Notes: generated by a model from the letters alone, not told the origin. Shown: positions 1 to 10,907, counted from the stretch's first letter. The stretch: 64,000 bases of DNA from Candidatus Rifleibacterium amylolyticum (GCA_009917695.1 JAACJG010000006.1:124001-188000); one strand, 5' to 3'. Translations and numbers: made by a program.

Positions 1-2
1 AG

Positions 3-3000
3 GCGGTAATCAGCAATTATGACTACGATAAAGTCATAATGTATCACCCGACTCTCTTCGCCACCGGCATTACAATGATCCGGGTATCAGGCAACACTCC
101 AGGTTCCGAGGCCGTTTATCAGTATGACTACTACCTTGCCGACGTGCCGGATCTGCAAAGCAATTTCGTAACCTTTGAAGTAAGAGCGACTGATGACGCT
201 GGCAACCCAAGCAACCCGCGCACTTCCAACCCACTCGCTCTCGACAATATTCCTCCTGAATTTGCCCTGCCAATGGGTGTTAGCATGATCGAAAATGGTG
301 GCATCATTGGTGATAACATTGCCATAATCAACGACCAGCTTCATTTCTACGGCAATATGTCGAGCGTAATGAACGATGTTCTCATCACTGTCGATCTGAG
401 CGCTATTGGTGGTGTTGCCAATCAGATAATCCCTTTCAACAATTCGGCAACAACGACATTTGAACTGGTCTACAACATAATTCAATATACTTCAGAAAAT
501 ACCATGCCGCGCGCCTTTACTATCACGGCTAAGGATACTGCCGGCAATACGATAAGCCAGGTAATTTTGCCAATAGTTTATGTTGATAATAACCCGCCCA
601 CACTCAGTGGGGCTCAGATTCAGAATGTTTCCAGACCGAATCAGATTATCAGACACGGTGACCAGATGGCAGTTTCTGCCAGTGTGACAAACATTGACAA
701 CGGCAGCGTCTGGGTAAACTTCGAGAGAGTTGGCGGCACAGCCAGCAGCACCCTGGCCCCATATAGCGGCACCACATACCGTCTCGACCACGTTGTCGGC
801 GACCCGACAGCAGGCTTTCCTTACGATCAGAACGTCGCCTTCACCGTTTACGCAATGGATGATGCCGGCAACATGGTACAGGCAATATCAAGCCCTGTCA
901 TGGTCGACAATGAACCACCACTCGTTATTGGGTCATCTTACATATCAGACCCGGTTCTCACAGTTACTCATCCATATGTCAGAGTTAATGACCGTATCAC
1001 CTTCAGAGTTCAACTTGCCAGTTCATCAGCGTCAGTGCATGACGGCGAAACTGTTAAGCTTAATTTGAGCGAATTCGGCGAAGCTACAGCTGTTGATATG
1101 GTCTATGACGGCATAGCTTCCTACAGCTATACCACCGATGTCCCGGCCGGAACTCTCAACAATGAATATTATTTCACCTTTGCTGCCACTGATAATGCTG
1201 GCAACAGCAGACCTGGCACCATAAAGGTTAAAATCGACAACAAGCCATGTGACGTAGGGCCGATGGCCGTAAACTGGCTAACTGACCTCAATAAGTCAGG
1301 AGTAGTAAACATTGGTGATCGTCTTGAATTTATCGTACCGGTAGACGAGCCTGATGCCGGCACCTGCACTATCGACCTATCACTGGTTGGTGGAGCAAGT
1401 TCCTATGTCATGAGCTATGACGCCGTTTTACGCCGTTACTATCTGATTCATGACTGCCTTGAATCGGCTACAGAGAATCCAAGCTACATTTTCAGAGCAT
1501 CGGTTGTCGATAAGGCCGGGAACGTCATGAACTCACTTTCGTCACCTTTCGAGGTCGACTGCCGACCCCCATTTATCGAATACGCCTCAGCAACATTCCA
1601 GGATCTCAAAGGAAAACAGGGCGTAGTAAATATTGGCGACAAGGTGAGTATTCTCGCCAAAGTAGACCTTGGACGGCTCGATGGTGGCGTGCCAACAGTC
1701 AACCTTACCGCAATCGGAGGCAGTTCTGCTCAACAACTGCTTGATGACGGCGCCAACAACGACGGCATTGCCGGTGACGGTCTTTATGGTTACACACACA
1801 CAGTTGTTACCGGTACTACTGATGGCGCCAGCACGACATTTACCGTACAGATTACTGACAATGCAGGTAATAGAGGTATTGCCAGTACCGAGCAACTCTT
1901 TGTCGATAACAAACCTCTGGTAATCACCTCGATCACCAGTTCCCAGATTTTTGACAACAACGGCAACACAATTGTCGATCTCGATGGTGTTTACACAACT
2001 TATCCAAGTGTCGCCACCGACCAGGTGCGCCTTGAGGTCATGATTCAGGGCAACCCCGGTGACATGGGCACTCTCACTGCCGACCTGACACCGCTCGGTT
2101 ACAGTGACAACGCCAGCTCAGTTCCTTATGTTGCAAATGCAAGCGGCTGGAAGGGCACCGGCATCTATATGCCGATCGTTGGCACCACTAACCGTGAAGC
2201 AGTGCAGATGTCTGTCACTCTTACCGACGTAAATGGCAACGAAGTTGTCGCAAACACTTCGAATTCCGTAACAGTAGATAACCGGCCGCCTAAAATCGAG
2301 ATTTACCCGATCTCATTTGTTGTCGATAATGGCCGGCTCGGCGAAGCCAACCTTGGCGATGTCATTCAGATCAAAGTGAGGTTGACCAATCACGACGGCA
2401 TTCTGCCGATGATCGACTTCACCAATCTTTATCTCGAAAACGGTATGACTCCACCCAGTCCCACCCTTTTCCCGCCAAATGCTTTTGGCGGGAACGAATA
2501 CACCTACGACTGGACAGTCCCCGAAGGACTCGGAACACTCGCATCACTCACCGTTCTCGCTTACGATGAATCAGGTAACATGGCTTATGCATATACCAAC
2601 CAGATCCGGTTTCTCTCCAAGACTCCTGTGTTTACTGGATTTCCTCAGACCAGAGCCGACCTGAGTTCAGACTCGGTTCCTCTCAACAGTCCCAATAATA
2701 TCGCCAACCCAGGTGATACCGTTACTCTGACCTGTGTTCTGACCTCTCTGTACAACACCAACAATACCCCGCCGGCAACCGTTCTGGCAGACATCAGAAG
2801 CATCATAAACAGCCCGGTGGATGACTCATCCTCGGCCTATTATGACGGCAACATGAAAACCTACTGGACTCCATTGGCTTATCAGCCTGCGCCAATAAGC
2901 GGTCCAGGTAATTATGTCTACATTTCATCTTATACGGTCTCGGCCGGTAACGTTGATACCAGCATAGCCACCTTTGGCGTGAAGGTTCTGCATCCTGATA

Positions 3001-6000
3001 CCAGCTCAATCGTTCTGGCATCATCGACGATCATCTGTGACCCGGACAATCCTTTCGGTATCGATACTCAAGTGCCATTTGTCAAGAGTGTTGTATTTGG
3101 CGTTCTTGATGAAAATAACGACAACCTTGCCTCCAACGCCATAAATATCGACGACCTGCTCTATGTAAGAGCTGAAATCGAAAAATTTCCCGACCCCGGT
3201 TCTTCGACCTTTCAGCTGATGATGCCTGATGGCATCACTCAGATCACTCAAGAACCTCTCTATAACATTTCTGGAACAAATTTCTGGGAAACCCAGTTCC
3301 GAGTCGCCACTGCTACCGTTACCGGCTGGCCGGGTATGGATAAGGCAACTGTGCGCTACAGAGTGTTTGCAAGTGATGATGCCGATAACCTTGCAGCATC
3401 GAATCTCACAAATGCAACGTTCACTATCGACAACAGTCCTCCAGTTATTACAAGTTCACAGGTTTATGTCAAAGACAATAACCTGGCGAGCTACGTTGCC
3501 AACATCGGGGATGGTTATCAGCAGGGATTTGGCGATAATTACAACTCGGATGGTATTGGTGCAGTTGCAACCATTGCCAGCGGAGCTACCGACCTGACCG
3601 GACTTGGCATGGCCTATCTCGACTTTACCAACATCCTTGGCACCACGACCTACAAGCTCGACAATATAACCGGCAACGTTGCCTCGACCAGTATTCCTTA
3701 CGAACTGGCAACGTTCACTATCGATTACGCAACTTATACGGTAAGACTCTATGTAAGAGACCCCAGCGGGAACAAAACATACGTCGATCACCTGGTCAGC
3801 GTAGATACGACCCGACCTGAGCTCAGGATGGCCAGATACGACGGCAGAGTGCTCACTCTCGACTTCTCCGAGGCGATCAGACCTCTTGATTTCCAGAGCA
3901 GACTTGCATACGTCAGACTTGGCAGCACAATCGATCATGACGACTCCAGGGTTCCCATGTCAGCAGTTTCGCTCGACCCGGTAGAAGATGGAATCTGGGA
4001 AAATATGGATACATCTACGATCAACATCCAGCTGTCTTCATATACAAAGAGCGTTATCGCCGACTGGGGTGCCGGAAATCTGTATATCTCGATCGCTCAT
4101 GACACACCTACAGGCGAAGCTCCAAACTTCCCAAGCCTGCTTAACCAGCCTTTAGGCCTCGACACTGCGGGGAACTGGCTGAAGCCTTTGCCGAGAGCCA
4201 TTGCTACCTTCCCGGTTAATATTATCCAGACTTACACAACCAGACCGAACCTGGTGCGAGCAAGATATAACGCCAATACTCCTTCAGAAAAGGATTCTCT
4301 CTACCTTGATTTTGACAAAGACATGGATGTCAATTCAATCGATGAGATAACACTGTATAATCTGGCTATCTGGCGCAGTCGTTCAAATCCGGAAGATCAC
4401 TACGGCAATCGCTACAGATTCATTACTACAGCGGCATCAGACACGATAAACATTGCCAAAACAAGCATCAGAACAGTATGTATTCGCCTTTCGCAGGAAG
4501 CGCAGGACTGGATCGCACTCAACTATACGAGAACCGGCTCCCAGTTCCATATGCAGATTAACGGCGATGAATTTGAACCGCCCGATCCGCTCGATCCGGC
4601 GCCGTTGATCAGAGACTTCGAAGGCAATCGTATCAATCCGATCACCTATCAGAACGCTACGCCCTCAACTCTGATTCCTCTCAACACCCAGTTCTCTGTC
4701 AGAGCAACAGCTTTGGACCTCTCGAGCGCGACACCTCTGCTGCAGATCAGCTTCCAGAACAATCCTGAGCGCCGGGCCAGACTTTACCAGGATCCTTACA
4801 AGAATCTGGCCGAGACTATCGAGCTTAGCCGCGATCTGCCTATGGATATGTCTATGATATACCTCCATGAGAAAGGTGATCTGTCAGGCCGGTCTATCCC
4901 GCTCAGCCTGACTATGGTTGACTACAGCCAATACAAGGCGCTCAACACTGATTATGCGTCAAACACTGTCCATATCCCGCTGACCGCCGAAGCTCTCAAA
5001 ACCATGCTGAGCTGGGGCACCAGCAAATTCTTCATCGCCTGTAATTCAGGTGCTTTCAAAGATCTCTGGGGCAATTCCAACATCAGATATCCGGCACAGG
5101 GCAACGAAGCAGCACCTATCGGCGTAATCACCTTCCCGGCAGGAATTGCAAATCCGAGAATTCAGACGGTAGCGATCTCACCGGCCAAATCGCTGGCAGA
5201 TCAACAGATCCAGCTTTTCAAAGGACAGCCCGTGGGCAATCTGTTCTACGAAGTTGCCTTCGAAACAGCAACACTGTCGGCAGACGTTTACATTCCGATA
5301 GACCGCACCAAAGAGCCCAAACTCGAACTGTTCACACAGGACGACCCGGCTCTGCCCAAAGACACCGCACAGTTCGTTGCCTGGCTCGACCATGATCAGG
5401 GCGGCGTAATTCGCACAGTAGCGCGCTTCACCAACAACAGCGACCTGACCAACACTGCCGTACAGCGCAAACCCTGTATGGTAAAAGTAAGCAACTTCTC
5501 TGATGTTTACAGCGGCAGCCAGAACATACTGTTCACTGACACTGCGTCTCTGTCCTATAACCTTCTGGATAAGGACAACTCGGTCAATGGTTTCAAAAAT
5601 GGCAGCTACACCATGGTGCTCGACAGCAAGATTCCTGACCCACTCTATGTAATACCGACCGGAACCATAGGTATTACACCTGCAGGCGGCCAGACTTTCG
5701 ACCTGGTATTCAGCGAACCGATGGACAAACAGATTGGCAGCTCATGGCAACCTCAGCTGAGACTTGGTGATGCCAGCAACTCAGTCATGTCATTCGTTTT
5801 CTCGAAGTGGATAAGCTCGACCACAGCCCAGTTCACCAACTCGGCTAACTTCGATGCCAACACTCAACAGGGCACCTATACTTACTACGTATCAGGCGGT
5901 TTCGATGAGGCTGGCAACCGTGGCAATAACGATGTTCAGCTCGGCAGTCAGCTGCAGATTCGCTCAAAGGGTCCGAACATTCTTTCCTATCGCGTAACGA

Positions 6001-9000
6001 CTTATCAGTCTACGACTGCTAAATTCAGTTCGCCGACTGGAGACCTGACTGACGCCCCATTCAGCCCCTATGTCGATCCTTACGTTGCTACTATTACAGT
6101 TAACTTCCAGCTGGCACCTGTCGCCAGCAGTCTGTGGCTGCACTTATTCCAGGGCGAGGCCTCTCTGGCCAGCATGCCGATAACCGTAACCGGCCTCGAA
6201 GGCAAAGCAACCTGGGATGGGACATTGAACGGTGTTCCGATCGGAATGACCGGACCAACCACTTACGTGATGCGGGTTTACGATGATGCCGGCAATGAAG
6301 GCAGTAACCGCGGCAACATCACTTATGATGGGCGCGCTCCCGAAGTGTCTTCATGGCGTTTCTCGAATGTTAAGACCTTCAACGGCAAAGCATACTTCAG
6401 CCCTCAGGTCAGTTCTTTCGCCAAAGTAGATGTATTCGGACCTTCCAGCGGCCAGGCTCTCAAAATGAGACTTACCAGCCCTGGTATTCCAACCGAAACC
6501 TATCCGTTGTCAGCACTCACCGGCGGCGGCTACACAATCAGCTTTGATGGCAGAAATACCGAAGTTCCTTCCGGACTGCTGCCGGAAAGCGAATACATGG
6601 TCGCACTCGTCGATCTTGCCGGTAACCTTGGCACAGCGCTCGGTGCCAACGGCAAAGCAACATCCACACTGGTTATCGACCCGACCGCGCCTGTCATCGA
6701 CGCTATCGCAACTTTGCGCGACGACACCCTGGCAGCTGTAACTCGCTTCAACCCGAGAGTAGGCACAGGCCTGCTCAGATTCGCAGTATCAACAACCGAC
6801 CCAACAGTCTCATCAGGAACCGCGCTGATTAAGATAACTACCGGTTCTACTCTTATACGAGAAATAGTTCTTGAGGGTGGAAGTTCGCCCTTCATAGCCC
6901 TCTGGAACGGGCAAGACAGTGATCTACAGCCCGTTGCTGATGGTATATATACAGCAACAGTGACAGACCTCGCCGGCAACGTTGCCGACATAAATCCGGT
7001 TGAAATTACTGTGGTAAACTCAATCTTCAAGGTTACCGGCGTTACTCAGGTCGATCGCCAGAAAATCAGAGTCAACTTCAGCCACGATGTCGATCAGAAC
7101 GATGGTGGCCTGGCAACCAATTACACACTCAGCCCGGCTTCTCCGGCTGGAATTGGCGTAGGTTCTCCCATAACCTTTGCCAGCAACAGTGCGACTCTGC
7201 CACTTAACCAGGTTCTCACTCACGACACTCAGTATACTTTGACTGTAGCCGTGGGATACAAAAGTGCTGATGGTGAAGGCATCGCGGCCGGTAATAATAC
7301 CGCAGACTTCACTGCCGACACTCAGGGGCCAAGAATCGACAGCATCACTTATGATGGTCTCAGCTCACAAAAGCAGTTCAACCTGGTGTTTGACGAGCAG
7401 ATTGAAGCAACAACAGCTCAGAGCAACGGCAATTATACTCTGACCAGTGGCACTGATACTATTGCGATTGAAAAAGTTGTTCTGCGCTCAGACCTCAAAT
7501 CAGTAACCATAACCTGTTTCGACGACATAGTTGAAACGAAAAACTATACGCTGGTAGCCAGCGGAGTTAAAGACCTGTTCGGCAACCCGAGTGATTCAAG
7601 CATCGCAAGGGTAACCTTCCAGGGTCAGGATATTACGCCGCCAGTTCTTACCATCAGCGCATTCAGCAGCCCAGCTAATGAATACGACATAAGCGTCGTG
7701 GTCAAATCAAACGAAGACCTGTCGGGCGCACCGACCGCGACGATCACCCAGAGCGGTGGAACCGCGGTATCACTGATACTGAATTCTGGCCCGACCAGTC
7801 GCATGTTCATCGGTGGTGCACATCTTGACTCAAACTATCCCGGTGTAGCAACGATAAAGGTAACTGGCCGCGACATATCGACCAATCTTGGAACTGCCAA
7901 CATGAGTTTCTCGACTGCCTATGTGAACTCTTCGGTCAGGGCTTCGGTGAAGTCGGTTGATGAGAACTTCGAAGCGGTGTTTGAACCTGGCAGTCTCAAG
8001 AGCAATTCAGTGGTTACCATTCTGAGCGAGCAACTCGCCAGAGTTGGTGAAGACACCACTCTGCCTTCGATCGTGCCGAGCATCATGGCTGACCTCAGTG
8101 CCGAGCAGCGTTCGACTCTACGCGGCAGCAGCCTCAGCGGCAGCAGCAGCGGCAATTCGATCGAGCTGACGCCGGTTGGCAGTGCTTACAGCCTCAATGT
8201 TCCGGCCGGGCGCATTATCAAGCCGGTCAGAATGAGTCTCAAACTTGAAGAAAGCCAGATCGGCAATGGCATAGGCCTGTATCGCAGCGTTGCGAGCGGC
8301 TGGAAACCAGTTGTCTTTGCGGTAAGCGAAGGCGTCGCCAGCTTCGAAGAAACCAGTGGCGGAACCTACGCCATGATGAAGGACGTGCTGGCACCCCGTG
8401 CTAACATGACAACCGAGATTGGCGACGAGCCGATACGCGAAGCACGCCCGACCTTCAGCTGGCAGCTTGAAGAGCTCGCTTCCGGCCTTGATCGTGATTC
8501 AGCCTGGGCTGTCCTCGACGGGAAAATGCAGCCGCTGATGATCGACAAGAGTGGCATAACTGCCAACTTCGTGCCGGTCGAAGACCTTATCGGCGGCGAA
8601 CACGAAATCAGCCTGCGCATCGCCGACAAAGCCGGCAACATGACAGTAACTCCGGCACTGCGTTTCGTAGCACAGCCCCCGCTGAACATCTACGATGTCG
8701 TTCAGTATCCGAACCCGGCCCGCAACCGCGCCAACATGCGCATCAGCACGAACCGCAACGATATCGACTGGAACGAAGTCGAAGTCAATATCTACGACGT
8801 TGCCGGCCACAAGGTCGCCGACCAGCGCAACCTCAGTCTGCGCGGCAGCACCAAGCAGGGCAACACACACGTTCAGGAAGTATTGTGGGATCTGCGCGCT
8901 ACCGGCGGCAAAGCCGTGGCCAACGGCGTCTATTTCGCCCGCATCACGGTAAGAGACCCTGATAACTGGAACAAAAAGACCAAATACACGCACAAGATCG

Positions 9001-9014
9001 CGGTATTACGATGA
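3..9014 (+). CDS. giant Ig-repeat surface/secreted protein, 5' truncated by window edge
   Basis: The frame is open from base 3, so the true start lies upstream. About 3,000 residues are visible. The protein is built of tandem Ig/cadherin-like modules, recognisable by recurring strand signatures such as 'VDNNPP', 'VDNEPP', 'VDNRPP', 'IDNSPP' and 'DDAGN' spaced about 100-130 residues apart. The later part (about residue 2330 on) has modules resembling bacterial Ig-like Big_5/SbsA type ('KIRVNFSHDVD'). The last ~100 residues ('VVQYPNPARN', 'VNIYDVAGHKV', 'GVYFARITV') look like the FlgD/T9SS-type C-terminal beta-sandwich found at the end of many exported proteins. A role in surface attachment, sheath or matrix is inferred. 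No enzymatic domain is seen. The signal peptide would lie outside the window. Codon use matches the neighbours. Confidence 0.85.
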   Translation, partial: AVISNYDYDKVIMYHPTLFATGITMIRVSGNTPGSEAVYQYDYYLADVPDLQSNFVTFEVRATDDAGNPSNPRTSNPLALDNIPPEFALPMGVSMIENGGIIGDNIAIINDQLHFYGNMSSVMNDVLITVDLSAIGGVANQIIPFNNSATTTFELVYNIIQYTSENTMPRAFTITAKDTAGNTISQVILPIVYVDNNPPTLSGAQIQNVSRPNQIIRHGDQMAVSASVTNIDNGSVWVNFERVGGTASSTLAPYSGTTYRLDHVVGDPTAGFPYDQNVAFTVYAMDDAGNMVQAISSPVMVDNEPPLVIGSSYISDPVLTVTHPYVRVNDRITFRVQLASSSASVHDGETVKLNLSEFGEATAVDMVYDGIASYSYTTDVPAGTLNNEYYFTFAATDNAGNSRPGTIKVKIDNKPCDVGPMAVNWLTDLNKSGVVNIGDRLEFIVPVDEPDAGTCTIDLSLVGGASSYVMSYDAVLRRYYLIHDCLESATENPSYIFRASVVDKAGNVMNSLSSPFEVDCRPPFIEYASATFQDLKGKQGVVNIGDKVSILAKVDLGRLDGGVPTVNLTAIGGSSAQQLLDDGANNDGIAGDGLYGYTHTVVTGTTDGASTTFTVQITDNAGNRGIASTEQLFVDNKPLVITSITSSQIFDNNGNTIVDLDGVYTTYPSVATDQVRLEVMIQGNPGDMGTLTADLTPLGYSDNASSVPYVANASGWKGTGIYMPIVGTTNREAVQMSVTLTDVNGNEVVANTSNSVTVDNRPPKIEIYPISFVVDNGRLGEANLGDVIQIKVRLTNHDGILPMIDFTNLYLENGMTPPSPTLFPPNAFGGNEYTYDWTVPEGLGTLASLTVLAYDESGNMAYAYTNQIRFLSKTPVFTGFPQTRADLSSDSVPLNSPNNIANPGDTVTLTCVLTSLYNTNNTPPATVLADIRSIINSPVDDSSSAYYDGNMKTYWTPLAYQPAPISGPGNYVYISSYTVSAGNVDTSIATFGVKVLHPDTSSIVLASSTIICDPDNPFGIDTQVPFVKSVVFGVLDENNDNLASNAINIDDLLYVRAEIEKFPDPGSSTFQLMMPDGITQITQEPLYNISGTNFWETQFRVATATVTGWPGMDKATVRYRVFASDDADNLAASNLTNATFTIDNSPPVITSSQVYVKDNNLASYVANIGDGYQQGFGDNYNSDGIGAVATIASGATDLTGLGMAYLDFTNILGTTTYKLDNITGNVASTSIPYELATFTIDYATYTVRLYVRDPSGNKTYVDHLVSVDTTRPELRMARYDGRVLTLDFSEAIRPLDFQSRLAYVRLGSTIDHDDSRVPMSAVSLDPVEDGIWENMDTSTINIQLSSYTKSVIADWGAGNLYISIAHDTPTGEAPNFPSLLNQPLGLDTAGNWLKPLPRAIATFPVNIIQTYTTRPNLVRARYNANTPSEKDSLYLDFDKDMDVNSIDEITLYNLAIWRSRSNPEDHYGNRYRFITTAASDTINIAKTSIRTVCIRLSQEAQDWIALNYTRTGSQFHMQINGDEFEPPDPLDPAPLIRDFEGNRINPITYQNATPSTLIPLNTQFSVRATALDLSSATPLLQISFQNNPERRARLYQDPYKNLAETIELSRDLPMDMSMIYLHEKGDLSGRSIPLSLTMVDYSQYKALNTDYASNTVHIPLTAEALKTMLSWGTSKFFIACNSGAFKDLWGNSNIRYPAQGNEAAPIGVITFPAGIANPRIQTVAISPAKSLADQQIQLFKGQPVGNLFYEVAFETATLSADVYIPIDRTKEPKLELFTQDDPALPKDTAQFVAWLDHDQGGVIRTVARFTNNSDLTNTAVQRKPCMVKVSNFSDVYSGSQNILFTDTASLSYNLLDKDNSVNGFKNGSYTMVLDSKIPDPLYVIPTGTIGITPAGGQTFDLVFSEPMDKQIGSSWQPQLRLGDASNSVMSFVFSKWISSTTAQFTNSANFDANTQQGTYTYYVSGGFDEAGNRGNNDVQLGSQLQIRSKGPNILSYRVTTYQSTTAKFSSPTGDLTDAPFSPYVDPYVATITVNFQLAPVASSLWLHLFQGEASLASMPITVTGLEGKATWDGTLNGVPIGMTGPTTYVMRVYDDAGNEGSNRGNITYDGRAPEVSSWRFSNVKTFNGKAYFSPQVSSFAKVDVFGPSSGQALKMRLTSPGIPTETYPLSALTGGGYTISFDGRNTEVPSGLLPESEYMVALVDLAGNLGTALGANGKATSTLVIDPTAPVIDAIATLRDDTLAAVTRFNPRVGTGLLRFAVSTTDPTVSSGTALIKITTGSTLIREIVLEGGSSPFIALWNGQDSDLQPVADGIYTATVTDLAGNVADINPVEITVVNSIFKVTGVTQVDRQKIRVNFSHDVDQNDGGLATNYTLSPASPAGIGVGSPITFASNSATLPLNQVLTHDTQYTLTVAVGYKSADGEGIAAGNNTADFTADTQGPRIDSITYDGLSSQKQFNLVFDEQIEATTAQSNGNYTLTSGTDTIAIEKVVLRSDLKSVTITCFDDIVETKNYTLVASGVKDLFGNPSDSSIARVTFQGQDITPPVLTISAFSSPANEYDISVVVKSNEDLSGAPTATITQSGGTAVSLILNSGPTSRMFIGGAHLDSNYPGVATIKVTGRDISTNLGTANMSFSTAYVNSSVRASVKSVDENFEAVFEPGSLKSNSVVTILSEQLARVGEDTTLPSIVPSIMADLSAEQRSTLRGSSLSGSSSGNSIELTPVGSAYSLNVPAGRIIKPVRMSLKLEESQIGNGIGLYRSVASGWKPVVFAVSEGVASFEETSGGTYAMMKDVLAPRANMTTEIGDEPIREARPTFSWQLEELASGLDRDSAWAVLDGKMQPLMIDKSGITANFVPVEDLIGGEHEISLRIADKAGNMTVTPALRFVAQPPLNIYDVVQYPNPARNRANMRISTNRNDIDWNEVEVNIYDVAGHKVADQRNLSLRGSTKQGNTHVQEVLWDLRATGGKAVANGVYFARITVRDPDNWNKKTKYTHKIAVLR

Positions 9015-9026
9015 TGATCCCGTAGG

Positions 9027-9046
9027 GGGCGCGTCGAGACGCGCCC
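9027..9046. repeat. perfect GC-rich inverted repeat downstream of the giant gene
   Basis: An 8-bp perfect stem (GGGCGCGT / ACGCGCCC) around a CGAG loop lies 12 bases after the stop of the giant gene. There is no T-run after it, so it is not a classical intrinsic terminator. It may be a dispersed palindromic element or help transcript ending. Confidence 0.5.
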
Positions 9047-9049
9047 GCA

Positions 9050-9091
9050 ACGACAACGATTACGATTACGAGAACGAGCACGAGCACGAGA
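9050..9091. repeat. degenerate hexanucleotide tandem repeat ACGANN x7
   Basis: Seven consecutive hexamers of the form ACGANN (ACGACA, ACGATT, ACGATT, ACGAGA, ACGAGC, ACGAGC, ACGAGA) fill the gap before the lipoprotein gene. The same ATTACG-type hexamer recurs at 15912 and, inverted, at 18308. Confidence 0.8.
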
Positions 9092-9107
9092 TGATGGAGA
9101 TAGCAAG

Positions 9108-9803
9108 ATGAACAGAAAATCGATAGTGGTGCTGACCATTGCAGTTATATTCTTCCTCGCCAGCGGCTGCGGTGGTGGGGGCGGCAGCGGCCGTTACACC
9201 ATTCCACCCGAAATTCCGACTCCAGGAACAGGTGGCGGAGGCGGCGGCGGTGGTGGCGGGGGAATCGGCGAAACCGATCCCGATTCATTGCTTGCATCAG
9301 CCTGGGAAGACTTCCGTTATGGCGCTTTCAGCAGCGCGATTAACAAGTTCAATCAGGTGCTGACTATCACCAACATAACTGAAACTCAGAAAGTTCAGGC
9401 ATATAACGGCCTCGGCTGGTCGCTGACCAAGTCGTCAGGAGTCGAATCTGGCTATTCGTCGTTCACTCAGGCTTCAGCCTCAGATAACGAAGCGCGTATC
9501 GGCCTCGCCGCAGCCCTGATTCAGCGCGGTCAGAATGCCGGAATCACCCAGGCGATTCAGCTGCTCGAAGCAGTTGGTCTGAACAACACGGCCTATCGTT
9601 TCACTTCTACGCATCCAATTGGAATCAGCAATGCCGAAGCTCATGCCATGCTGGCTTTCTGCTACTTCTGGCGGGGCGGCGTTGGTGACGACGACAAGGC
9701 CAGGTCGCAGATCAATATCGCCAGGTCAGAAGACAGTTCGAACGACAGTGCTGTTGCTCAGATTCACAAGACACTCCAGGATATGGGGTTAACAGGTATT
9801 TAA
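9108..9803 (+). CDS. TPR-like lipoprotein
   Basis: The 231-residue protein has a signal peptide with a lipobox ending 'LASGC' (cysteine near residue 21), so it should be lipidated and anchored in a membrane. A glycine-rich, low-complexity linker follows (about residues 22-63). The rest is alpha-helical and TPR-like: 'SAWEDFRYGAFSSAINKF' and 'AYNGLGWSLTK' fit tetratricopeptide helices, and 'AEAHAMLAFCYFWRG' fits another. Such proteins usually act as scaffolds. No enzymatic motif is seen. GGAG lies 8 bases before the ATG. It sits between the giant Ig protein and a PorV-like protein, which suggests a role at the envelope, perhaps with one of them. Confidence 0.8.
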   Translation: MNRKSIVVLTIAVIFFLASGCGGGGGSGRYTIPPEIPTPGTGGGGGGGGGGGIGETDPDSLLASAWEDFRYGAFSSAINKFNQVLTITNITETQKVQAYNGLGWSLTKSSGVESGYSSFTQASASDNEARIGLAAALIQRGQNAGITQAIQLLEAVGLNNTAYRFTSTHPIGISNAEAHAMLAFCYFWRGGVGDDDKARSQINIARSEDSSNDSAVAQIHKTLQDMGLTGI

Positions 9804-9889
9804 GTTTTTTTGAAAATATCGTTCATAAATGCAACAAAGTTGCCGAATAGGTTGATAACCAGTTCTATCGACTCGTAAGGGGAAACAAT

Positions 9890-10873
9890 ATGAAAAAGGT
9901 TTTAAAGACGCTCTTCCTGGCTGCTCTCAGCGTAGGAACCATGAGCACCGCCTTTGCCGAATCTGCAGGTCAGGCTGGAGCCTACCTCAAGATGGGCGTT
10001 GGCGCCAGAGCACTCGGTATGGGCAGCGCCTTCACTGCACTCGCCGATGATTCAACTGCCGCATTCTGGAACCCGGCCGGCCTTGCCCGACTCGAAGAGT
10101 CGGAAGCTTCTTTCATGCACGCCGACCTGACCATGGATCGCGAATACAACTTCTTCAACTACGCTCATGTTCTCAAAAACAAGAGCGGCAAAAAAAATGG
10201 CGTCGTCGCCCTTTCACACATGACATTCGGCGTCGATGGCATTCCCGAAACCAGAACAGCGACCACCAACTGGGATGGAACTCCTCTGGCCAGCGGAGAC
10301 GAACCTGCCACAAGATCTGACGGCACTTACAAAGCTGGCGAAAACGTCTGGATCTTCAGCTATTTCAAAGACACCGAAAAGAACACTTTCGGTTCTTATG
10401 CCCGCAAACTGTCTGACAAGCTTTACGGTGGTGTGAACGTCAAGTATCTCAAACACGAACTGTTCACCAACTCGGCCAGCAGCTGGGGTCTCGATTTCGG
10501 CTTCCTTTACGAAGCCTGCGAAAAGACAACTCTTGGCCTGTCGATCCGCGACATCGGCGAAACCCTCGATTGGGATACCGCATCGGGTCATAAAGACGAC
10601 GTTCCGGTTACCACCACCTTCGGCGTTGCCTACAAGGCACGCAAAGACCTCACTCTGGCCGCCGACATCAACAAGGTCGAAGATATGGATGCCAAGCTTT
10701 TCGCCGGTGCTGAATGGTGGATGAAAGACTATGCCGCCCTGCGTCTCGGCAGCAAAGACGGCGACCTGACCCTCGGCGCCAGCTTCAAACTCGATACCTG
10801 GCGGTTCGACTATTCATACGCCGACGAAACTCTCGGCGATGCCCACAGGATTTCCGCCTCGAAAAAGTTCTAG
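9890..10873 (+). CDS. PorV/PorQ-like (UPF0164) outer-membrane beta-barrel protein
   Basis: The 327-residue protein begins with a Sec signal peptide ending near 'MSTAFA'. The mature N-terminus has the hallmark of PorV/PorQ (UPF0164) proteins: 'AGAYLKMGVGARALGMG', then 'AFTALADDSTAAFWNPAGLA'. The remainder alternates beta-strands and ends with an aromatic residue ('ISASKKF'), typical of outer-membrane barrels. In Bacteroidota PorV is part of the type IX secretion machine, but relatives occur widely in bacteria without T9SS, so that role cannot be assumed. AAGGGG lies just before the ATG. A hairpin terminator follows, so the gene probably ends its own transcript. Confidence 0.88.
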   Translation: MKKVLKTLFLAALSVGTMSTAFAESAGQAGAYLKMGVGARALGMGSAFTALADDSTAAFWNPAGLARLEESEASFMHADLTMDREYNFFNYAHVLKNKSGKKNGVVALSHMTFGVDGIPETRTATTNWDGTPLASGDEPATRSDGTYKAGENVWIFSYFKDTEKNTFGSYARKLSDKLYGGVNVKYLKHELFTNSASSWGLDFGFLYEACEKTTLGLSIRDIGETLDWDTASGHKDDVPVTTTFGVAYKARKDLTLAADINKVEDMDAKLFAGAEWWMKDYAALRLGSKDGDLTLGASFKLDTWRFDYSYADETLGDAHRISASKKF

Positions 10874-10907
10874 TGTAAAACCCAAACTGGATTCCCCTTT
10901 TCTTTTT

